From positions 1 through 10,031 of the forward strand of contig JBOGDF010000207.1 of NCBI GenBank assembly GCA_050701635.1: DNA of 10,031 nucleotides. The letters are read 5' to 3'. Both the position numbers and the translations under genes were made by a program. The notes beneath the pieces are model-generated. The model was not told where the DNA came from, made no database searches, and was given only the letters and a program-made list of their open reading frames with translations. Positions 5,192 through 10,031 of the stretch are shown here, piece by piece (position 1 is the stretch's first letter; the number at the start of each line of letters is the position of its first letter). This stretch comes from WHSM01 sp050701635. Lineage in GTDB: Bacteria; Actinomycetota; Actinomycetes; Mycobacteriales; Micromonosporaceae.

Positions 5192-7672
5192 ATGATCAGC
5201 CATCTGCGTAGATCGTTCGCGCTACCCGCGCCCATGCGGTGGCTGGTTGTTCTGGTTTCCCTGGCGGGAGCCGGTGCATGCGTGGCCAGCCTCGCCCTGT
5301 CACGTGGGCTTCCGCCGGCCTGGCAGTTCGCCACGGCGGTAGGGCTTGTCGCCGTCTCGCTCACAGTGCCGCTGAGAATCCGGATTGGTAGCGAGCACAC
5401 CAACCTGACATGGGGTGAGGCTGCGACGATCGTCGTCCTCTCCCTGCTTAGCCCGGTGTGGGTCGTTCCCGCTGTGGCGCTTGGTTCGCTGCTTGGGCGC
5501 CTGATGCTCAGGCAGAGTCTGGTCAAGGCCATGTACAACACCGCGGCCTTGATCCTTGCGGCCGCGGGTGCTGCCACCGTGACCGCACTCGGTGGGGGCG
5601 TCGTCGACAAGGTCCCGCCGCTCTCTCAGAGAGTCGCGATCGTGCTAGGCGTGGCCGTGTTGGTCTATACCGCGGTGACAACTCTCTTTGCCGCGGCTGC
5701 TGTCGCCACGGTCACCAGGACGCCGTTGCTTCCGGTGCTCACGCGCGGTCTGGGTGTCACCGCGTTCATGATGGTCGGTAATGCGGCGCTCGGTCTCGTG
5801 GTCGTCTCGCTGGGGATCGCGGATGTGCGGTGGTTGGTTGCCGTACCCCCGCTGCTGTGGTTGCTGAACGAGGCCTACAACGCGCGGCTGCGGGCTGGTG
5901 AGGAACGGCGCGCCTGGCAGGAGCTGGCAGACGCAACGCACCGGCTCAACCTGCTGGAGCGGTGCCAGGTGGTGGAGGCGGCGGTACGCAGCGCGTTCCG
6001 GCTGTTCTCGCCGGACGCCGTGGAGGTGTCCACGGAAGGGTCGCAGCGGACCCTGATGGGTACGCCGGACGGCGAGATCGTGGAGGCGTCCGAGGACGAT
6101 CCCGCTTCCGGCGACCACGTGATCAGCCGGCCGCTGTCGGTGGGCGGGGAGCGGATCGGCGAGCTGCGGCTGCGGTTCCACCAGAAGGTCAACTTGAGCG
6201 AGCGGGAGCACCTGGCGTTGTCCGCGTTCGCCGACGCGCTCGGTGCGGCGCTGCAGAACGCCTCCACGCACGCGACGCTGCGCGACATGGCCGACCGCAA
6301 GTCGTACGAGGCGGCGCACGATCCGCTCACCGGGCTGGCGAACCGGGCGCGGCTGCTGGAGTACGGGGAGCACGCGCTGCGTACGCTGGCCGACTCCGGG
6401 CGCGGGTCGCACGTGGCGCTGCTGTTGCTCGACCTCAACCACTTCAAGGACGTCAACGACGCGCTGGGGCACGCCGCCGGCGACCAGTTGCTGCAGGCCA
6501 CGGCGCAGCGGCTGGCCGAGGCGATCGAGCCGGACGAGCTGCTGGCCCGGCTCGGCGGCGACGAGTTCGCGCTGGTGATCACCTCCCTGCCCGAGACGGC
6601 GTCACCGATCGAGCACGCCGCGAACCGGGGGCGGGAGCTGGTCAGCACGCTGGGCATCCCGACCGACGTGGCGGGTGTGGCGCTCTCGGTGGAGGCCTCG
6701 GTCGGGGTGGTCACCGTACCGGCGGGCACCTGCGACATGACCGAACTGCTGCGCCGCGCCGACGTCGCGATGTACCAGGCCAAGCACAGCGGCCGGGTGA
6801 TCGCGGCGTACGACGGCAGCCGGGACGGCGCCAGCACCGACCGGCTCGCGCTGGTCGCCGAGCTGCGGGAGGCGCTCAGCGTCGACGACCAGCTCGTGCT
6901 GGAGCTGCAGCCGGCGGTCGACCTGGTCTCCGGCGGCCCGATCGGCGCCGAAGCGCTCGTACGGTGGCACCATCCGCGGCGCGGGCTGCTCGCCCCCGCG
7001 GAGTTCATCGGTGTGATCGAGCAGAGCGAGCTGGTCGGCCCGTTCACCCGGTACGTGATCGACCGGGCGCTGTCGCTCAACGCGTCCTGGGCCGCCGAGG
7101 GGCTGCACCTGCCGATCGCGGTCAACCTCTCGGCGCGCAGCCTGCTCGATCGCCGGCTGCCCACCGACGTGGCCGAGCTGCTGGGCCGGCACAAGGTGCC
7201 GCCGGAGCGACTCGTACTCGAGATCACCGAGACCGTGATGATGACCGAGCTGGACGTGATCGACGACGTGCTGGGCGCACTGCGCGACATCGGCACCCAG
7301 CTCGCCGTCGACGACTTCGGCACCGGCTACTCGTCGCTGACCTTCCTCGCCCGGTTCCCGGTGCACGAGGTGAAGGTGGACCGGGCGTTCGTCACCCGGA
7401 TGATCGACTCGCCGGAAGCCCGGGCCATCGTACGGTCCACAGTGGAGCTGGCTCGGGCGCTCGACCTGCGGGTGGTGGCCGAGGGCGTGGAGACCGCCGA
7501 ACAGCGCGCCGCGCTCGCCGAGATGGGCTGCCACGCCGCCCAGGGCTACCACTTCTTCGCGCCGATGCCGGCGGAGAAGACCAGCCACGTGCTGTGGACC
7601 CTGCTGCGCTCCGCCGAGGCGCGCGGCGCCCAGGTGATCCGGCTCGCCCGCGGCGCCAGCCACGGCGAGTGA
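5192..7672 (+). CDS. Membrane GAF-GGDEF-EAL protein (cyclic di-GMP synthase/phosphodiesterase)
   Basis: An 826-residue enzyme that should both make cyclic di-GMP from two GTP and hydrolyse it to pGpG. Residues about 15-228 form six or more membrane helices, probably a sensor. Residues about 240-362 resemble a GAF domain. The GGDEF domain (about 372-540) has HDPLTGLANR, metal ligand D414 in LLLDLNHFKDVND, and an intact GGDEF at 455-459. The inhibitory I-site RxxD is absent; ExxE (446-449) is there instead. The EAL domain (about 552-800) keeps E587-A-L, N645 in NLSARS, E677 in LEITE, D707/D708 in DDFGTGYSS, K728, E764 in AEGVE and Q784 in QGYHFF, so it should be active. The ATG at 5192 has only GGGGCGG before it; the next ATG, at 5234, has no ribosome site. 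The membrane half has lower GC and more T-ending codons than the catalytic half. It follows a 505-base leader region and is convergent with the monooxygenase gene. Confidence 0.93.
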   Translation: MISHLRRSFALPAPMRWLVVLVSLAGAGACVASLALSRGLPPAWQFATAVGLVAVSLTVPLRIRIGSEHTNLTWGEAATIVVLSLLSPVWVVPAVALGSLLGRLMLRQSLVKAMYNTAALILAAAGAATVTALGGGVVDKVPPLSQRVAIVLGVAVLVYTAVTTLFAAAAVATVTRTPLLPVLTRGLGVTAFMMVGNAALGLVVVSLGIADVRWLVAVPPLLWLLNEAYNARLRAGEERRAWQELADATHRLNLLERCQVVEAAVRSAFRLFSPDAVEVSTEGSQRTLMGTPDGEIVEASEDDPASGDHVISRPLSVGGERIGELRLRFHQKVNLSEREHLALSAFADALGAALQNASTHATLRDMADRKSYEAAHDPLTGLANRARLLEYGEHALRTLADSGRGSHVALLLLDLNHFKDVNDALGHAAGDQLLQATAQRLAEAIEPDELLARLGGDEFALVITSLPETASPIEHAANRGRELVSTLGIPTDVAGVALSVEASVGVVTVPAGTCDMTELLRRADVAMYQAKHSGRVIAAYDGSRDGASTDRLALVAELREALSVDDQLVLELQPAVDLVSGGPIGAEALVRWHHPRRGLLAPAEFIGVIEQSELVGPFTRYVIDRALSLNASWAAEGLHLPIAVNLSARSLLDRRLPTDVAELLGRHKVPPERLVLEITETVMMTELDVIDDVLGALRDIGTQLAVDDFGTGYSSLTFLARFPVHEVKVDRAFVTRMIDSPEARAIVRSTVELARALDLRVVAEGVETAEQRAALAEMGCHAAQGYHFFAPMPAEKTSHVLWTLLRSAEARGAQVIRLARGASHGE

Positions 7673-7699
7673 TCCCGGCCGCCACGCCACCTCGTTTCT

Positions 7700-7737
7700 G
7701 AGCGGTGTCGGGCCCCGTTCCCGAGCGGTGTCAGGCC
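7700..7737. repeat. Short direct repeat across the monooxygenase stop codon
   Basis: GAGCGGTGTCGGGCC (7700-7714) recurs as GAGCGGTGTCAGGCC (7723-7737), 23 bases apart with one difference. The second copy contains the stop codon of the minus-strand monooxygenase gene (7731-7733). It is probably a local duplication at the gene end. Confidence 0.6.
7708..7724. terminator. Weak hairpin between convergent genes
   Basis: TCGGG (7708-7712) and CCCGA (7720-7724) form a 5-bp stem with a 7-base loop in the 58-base gap between the convergent cyclic di-GMP gene and the monooxygenase gene. The symmetry would let it serve both, but the stem is short and there is no U-tract. Confidence 0.25.
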
Positions 7738-8867
7738 GCGGCGGGCCGGTCCAGCAGCGGTGCCTGCCGGTCGGTCGTACGGGCGGTGAGGTGCTCCACC
7801 ACGTACCCGGCGTCGCGGCCGGCGCCGCCGACCAGCATCGAGGCGAACGAGCTCTGGAACGACAGGCCGGAGAAGTACAGCCCGGGGGACGCGGCCACCA
7901 CGCCACGCTCCTCGAGGGGCCAGCCGTCGTCGCCGGTCACCGGCAGCTTGATCCAGCTGAAGTCCTGCCGGAAGCCGGTGCACCAGATCACGTTGGTCAC
8001 GTCGAGCACCCGCCCGTCGTCCAGCATCGGCCGGCCGTGGCGTACGCCCGAGACCCGGTTGGTGAGCCGTTCGACGCCGGCGGCGGCCAGGTCACCGCGC
8101 TGGATCCGCAGCAGCGGGCCGCCGTGGTGGCGTACCCCGGGGCGCATTTTCCGGCCCATCGGGGTGTCCATCGTCAGCACCCGGGTCCACGCGAACCACA
8201 GCAGCGGGAACACCCGGCGCGCGATCCAGCTCTCGATCCGGAACGGGATCTGGCCGGTGTCGCGGCCGCACAGCACGGTCGGGTGGGACGGCGCCGTCTC
8301 GTACGCGATGTCGGCGCCGGAGTGCGACGCGCCGACCACCAGGACGCCGCCGGGCTGCAGCTGCGACGGGTTGCGGTATTCGCTGGAGTGCAGCTGCACG
8401 ATGCCCGGGTCCAGCTCGGTGGCGAACTCCGGCAGGTACGGTGCCCGGCCGAAGGTCCCCGACGCGATCACCACGTTGTCCGCCTCGATCGTGTGGTCGC
8501 CGTAGCTGACGAGGTACCGGCCGCCGCCATCGCCGGTGTCGTCGCGGGTCACGGAGTCGACCTTCACGCCGTTGCGTACCGGCAGGTCGAACCGCCGGGC
8601 GTACGCGGCCAGGTAGTCGGCCATCTCGTCCTTCCCGGGGTACGACCACGGCGGCGCCGGGAACGGCATCCCGGGCAGCCCGTCGTACCGGGCCGGGCTG
8701 TAGAGCCGCAGCGAATCCCAGTGGCAGCGCCAGTTGTCGCCGACCCGCTGGTTGGCGTCGAGAATCACGAACCGCCGGCCCCGTTTCGCCAGGTGGTACC
8801 CCACCGACAGACCGGCTTGCCCGGCACCGATGATGACCGTCTCCACGTACTCCGCATCGCGTCCCAT
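7731..8867 (-). CDS. Flavin-containing monooxygenase-like oxidoreductase (CzcO/YUCCA type)
   Basis: A 378-residue cytoplasmic flavoprotein. Residues 9-19 are a Rossmann FAD-binding site (ETVIIGAGQAG, G14xG16xxG19). A second Rossmann site for NADPH is at 175-187 (VLVVGASHSGADI). ASGTFGRAP (135-143), a degenerate FMO fingerprint near LHSSEYRNP (159-167) and VIWCTGFRQD (293-302) fit the single-component flavin monooxygenases, which use NADPH and O2 to oxygenate small N-, S- or carbonyl-containing substrates. The substrate cannot be told from sequence; 'CzcO' is a family label only. AAGGAGGA lies just before the ATG at 8867, inside the 29-base gap after the SWEET-like gene, so the two genes are probably co-transcribed. 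A second promoter or operator may lie in the end of that upstream gene (8928-8972). Confidence 0.9.
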   Translation of the reverse strand: MGRDAEYVETVIIGAGQAGLSVGYHLAKRGRRFVILDANQRVGDNWRCHWDSLRLYSPARYDGLPGMPFPAPPWSYPGKDEMADYLAAYARRFDLPVRNGVKVDSVTRDDTGDGGGRYLVSYGDHTIEADNVVIASGTFGRAPYLPEFATELDPGIVQLHSSEYRNPSQLQPGGVLVVGASHSGADIAYETAPSHPTVLCGRDTGQIPFRIESWIARRVFPLLWFAWTRVLTMDTPMGRKMRPGVRHHGGPLLRIQRGDLAAAGVERLTNRVSGVRHGRPMLDDGRVLDVTNVIWCTGFRQDFSWIKLPVTGDDGWPLEERGVVAASPGLYFSGLSFQSSFASMLVGGAGRDAGYVVEHLTARTTDRQAPLLDRPAAA

Positions 8868-8896
8868 GGCTCCTCCTTCAGTGTTGAGCGATGCGT

Positions 8897-9298
8897 TCAG
8901 CCTCGGGTGGTGGGCAGTGCTGGGGCTTCGGGGAAACTGCCCATCCTGCGTACCTCCGGGGGATGGGTAGTTGTGCGCAGTGGCAGGCCCAGCCGCAGTC
9001 GCAGGCCCGGCCGCAGCCGCAGTCGCAGCCGGGCGGGGGTGGCGTAGCGGACGTACCAGAGGAGCATCAGGGCGGTGCTGACCAGGTAGAACGAGTGCAG
9101 CGCCCAGACCGGGCCGGCGGGCAGGTCGAACACGTACACCGAGTGGATGACGTTGCCGACGTTGCTGAGCAGGATGTTCCCCAGGCTGTACGACCGCAGA
9201 TCCCTGCTACGCGCCGCCTTCACCAGCATCGGCAGCATGCTGGCGGCGAAGATCGTGGTCGAGACGACGCCGGCGAGCACCGGAACGTTGATCTCCAT
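8897..9298 (-). CDS. SWEET/PQ-loop-like three-helix membrane protein with Arg/Leu-rich tail
   Basis: A 133-residue protein. Three membrane helices (about 5-26, 37-57, 61-85) make one triple-helix bundle like bacterial SemiSWEETs, which transport sugars as dimers. The segment LPMLVKAARSRDLRSYSLGN (22-41) resembles the PQ-loop region, with P23-M24 replacing Pro-Gln, and VGNVIHSVYVF plus HSFYLVSTALMLLWYVRY follow. The transported molecule is unknown; sugar is only a family inference. Residues about 89-108 are a repeat-encoded Arg/Leu run, and residues 109-133 look unstructured; SemiSWEETs normally end near residue 85-95, so this tail is abnormal. GGAGGGAG lies just before the ATG at 9298. The gene sits between a LuxR-type regulator and a flavin monooxygenase gene, all on the minus strand. 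Confidence 0.8.
   Translation of the reverse strand: MEINVPVLAGVVSTTIFAASMLPMLVKAARSRDLRSYSLGNILLSNVGNVIHSVYVFDLPAGPVWALHSFYLVSTALMLLWYVRYATPARLRLRLRPGLRLRLGLPLRTTTHPPEVRRMGSFPEAPALPTTRG
8928..8972. promoter_or_regulatory. Inverted-repeat candidate operator upstream of the monooxygenase gene
   Basis: AACTGCCCATCC (8935-8946) and GGATGGGTAGTT (8961-8972) are 12-base inverted arms with one mismatch and a 14-base spacer. On the minus strand the left arm reads GGATGGGCAGTTTCCCCGA, ending 60 bases before the monooxygenase ATG. A related motif stands at almost the same distance before the SWEET-like gene. The element lies inside the tail of the SWEET-like gene. It is a candidate binding site for the adjacent LuxR-type regulator, or alternatively an RNA hairpin. 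Confidence 0.4.
8983..9024. repeat. Imperfect tandem repeat encoding Leu-Arg units
   Basis: An 18-base unit (8983-9000, starting GCAGGCCCAGCC) is followed by a 24-base version (9001-9024) carrying an extra CCGCAG hexamer. Both are built on 6-base GCAGYC steps and encode alternating Arg and Leu in the tail of the SWEET-like protein. Such hexamer arrays change length by slippage without breaking the frame. Confidence 0.7.
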
Positions 9299-9361
9299 GG
9301 CCGTCTCCCTCCGATCGCGGGTCTCGATCGGGACGCTACGGAGCGCGCGGCGCCTGCCGCG

Positions 9362-9406
9362 TCGGGAGAAACAGCCATCTGCCCGCGCCGGCGGCGTGGA
9401 CAGTTC
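9362..9406. promoter_or_regulatory. Candidate operator upstream of the SWEET-like gene
   Basis: On the minus strand GATGGCTGTTTCTCCCGA (9379-9362) resembles the element before the monooxygenase gene and ends 63 bases before the SWEET-like ATG. A weaker inverted partner, TGGACAGTTC (9397-9406), lies about 21 bases away, matching the layout of the other site. It begins just after the regulator's stop codon in the 111-base gap. A possible -10 (TAGCGT, 9338-9333) lies about 24 bases downstream, which would put the motif near -35, where an activator could contact RNA polymerase. Confidence 0.35.
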
Positions 9407-9409
9407 TAC

Positions 9410-10031
9410 TCACTTGCTGAGCCCGTGCTCGAAGGCGTACGCCGCCGCAGCGGTACGGGAGCCGACGCCGAGCTTGGTGAAGATGTTGCTCAGATGCCGG
9501 GCGACGGTCTTCTCGCTCAGGAACAGCTCGGTGGCGATGGCGTGGTTGGTCTTGCCGGCCGCGACCAGCCGGAGCACTTCGATCTCGCGGGGACTGAGTC
9601 CGGAGGCTTCCCGCGCCGGTTGCCGCCGGGTGAGGGCGTCGACCCGGCTCAGGTCTGGCGCGGCGCCGAGCTGCTGGAACACCTGACGCGCCGCGTCCCA
9701 CTCCATCAGCGCGCCGTCCTCGTCGCGCAGGCCGTGGCAGGCCGACCCGATCAGCACCCGGGTACGCGCCGCCTCGTACGGGGCGTCCAGGTCGCGCCAC
9801 AGCCGCCACGCGGTGCGGAGCGCCGGCAGCGCGCTTCCCGGGTCGCCGGCGGCGAGGTGGACGGCGCCGCGACACAGCGCGGAGAGTGCGTCCAGGGCGG
9901 GCGTACGGTACTCGTCGGCGATCTCGGCCAGCTCCGTCACCGCGTCCCGGGCCGCGTCAAGTTGGCCCGCCGCCACCATGATCTCCACGTGGGCGGGCAG
10001 CAGCCGGGAGCGCGTCAGCTGGTCGGGCGTC
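9410..10031 (-). CDS. LuxR-type transcriptional regulator with TPR-like repeats (5' end missing)
   Basis: The frame is open to the window edge, so only the last 206 or so residues are visible. The region before the final 80 residues is made of helical pairs typical of TPR-like repeats (MVAAGQLDAARDAVTELAEIA, LHLAAGDPGSALPALRTAWRLW, LIGSACHGLRDEDGALMEWDAA and similar). The C-terminus is a clear LuxR/FixJ DNA-binding domain: LSPREIEVLRLVAAGKTNHAIA, then LSEKTVARHLSNIFTKLGVGSRTAAAAYA. The visible layout fits the large actinobacterial LuxR regulators with helical repeats, often with an N-terminal ATPase, though the N-terminal part is unseen. The GTG at 9988 is an internal codon rather than the start, because the codons before it (TRSRLLPAHVEIM) continue the helical pattern. 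It is co-directional with the SWEET-like and monooxygenase genes and probably controls them. Confidence 0.92.
   Translation of the reverse strand, partial: TPDQLTRSRLLPAHVEIMVAAGQLDAARDAVTELAEIADEYRTPALDALSALCRGAVHLAAGDPGSALPALRTAWRLWRDLDAPYEAARTRVLIGSACHGLRDEDGALMEWDAARQVFQQLGAAPDLSRVDALTRRQPAREASGLSPREIEVLRLVAAGKTNHAIATELFLSEKTVARHLSNIFTKLGVGSRTAAAAYAFEHGLSK

Noticed and set aside
4695..5195. 166-codon open frame on the plus strand before the cyclic di-GMP gene
   Set aside because: No ribosome site, Arg/Ser/Pro-rich translation without recognisable domains, no coding-type third-position bias, and it runs into the next gene's start.
4777..5610. 277-codon open frame on the minus strand
   Set aside because: It overlaps the membrane part of the well-supported cyclic di-GMP gene on the opposite strand and encodes a low-complexity Ala/Arg/Thr/Pro translation.
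5875..7323. 482-codon open frame on the minus strand
   Set aside because: Ser/Arg-rich shadow of the GGDEF-EAL coding region, whose active-site motifs are on the plus strand.
5962..7701. 579-codon plus-strand frame inside the cyclic di-GMP gene
   Set aside because: Arg/Ala/Gly-rich out-of-frame translation typical of high-GC shadows.
7728..9047. 439-codon plus-strand frame opposite the monooxygenase and SWEET-like genes
   Set aside because: Antisense shadow; the minus-strand proteins have clear FAD/NADPH and membrane-bundle signatures.

Overview
The window is high-GC DNA with NNG/NNC-biased codons and frequent GTG starts, from a mycothiol-producing actinomycete. Gene content and codon style suggest Micromonosporaceae (Micromonospora or a relative); this is inferred from style, not from a database match. 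Ten protein genes are supported, one of them cut by the right edge. No rRNA, tRNA, CRISPR array or insertion sequence was seen.

Left part (1-2153): two minus-strand genes for exported or membrane-anchored proteins of unknown function. The first is a single-pass anchored protein with two possibly related extracellular domains. The second is a probable Tat-exported protein with an actinobacterial 'VDTR...NVT...' surface domain. Strong hairpins lie behind both genes; the one at 1136-1170 pairs fully only in the minus-strand transcript, as expected of a terminator for the gene at 1191-2153.

Middle-left (2262-4686): a conserved actinobacterial block. It contains greA (minus), a DUF4307-like membrane protein (minus), mca (plus, mycothiol S-conjugate amidase) and a small membrane protein (plus). 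The order and orientations match greA-Rv1081c-mca-Rv1083 of Mycobacterium tuberculosis. GreA rescues backtracked RNA polymerase, and Mca cleaves mycothiol conjugates of electrophiles and drugs. The two membrane proteins are uncharacterised companions.

Centre (4687-7672): a 505-base non-coding stretch rich in hairpins, then a long gene for a membrane-bound GAF-GGDEF-EAL protein. It should both make and degrade cyclic di-GMP, since both active sites look intact. The gene has a clear composition change: its membrane half is near 62-63% GC in sampled lines and its catalytic half near 75%.

Right part (7731-10031): three minus-strand genes read LuxR-type regulator (5' end missing), three-helix SWEET/PQ-loop-like membrane protein, flavin monooxygenase. 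A related DNA motif occurs about 60 bases before the start codons of both the SWEET-like gene and the monooxygenase gene, in the same orientation, each time with an inverted partner about 22 bases further upstream. The upstream copy lies just after the regulator's stop codon and the other lies inside the odd Arg/Leu-rich tail of the SWEET-like gene. This looks like a small self-contained regulon and is the best candidate here for an undescribed system.
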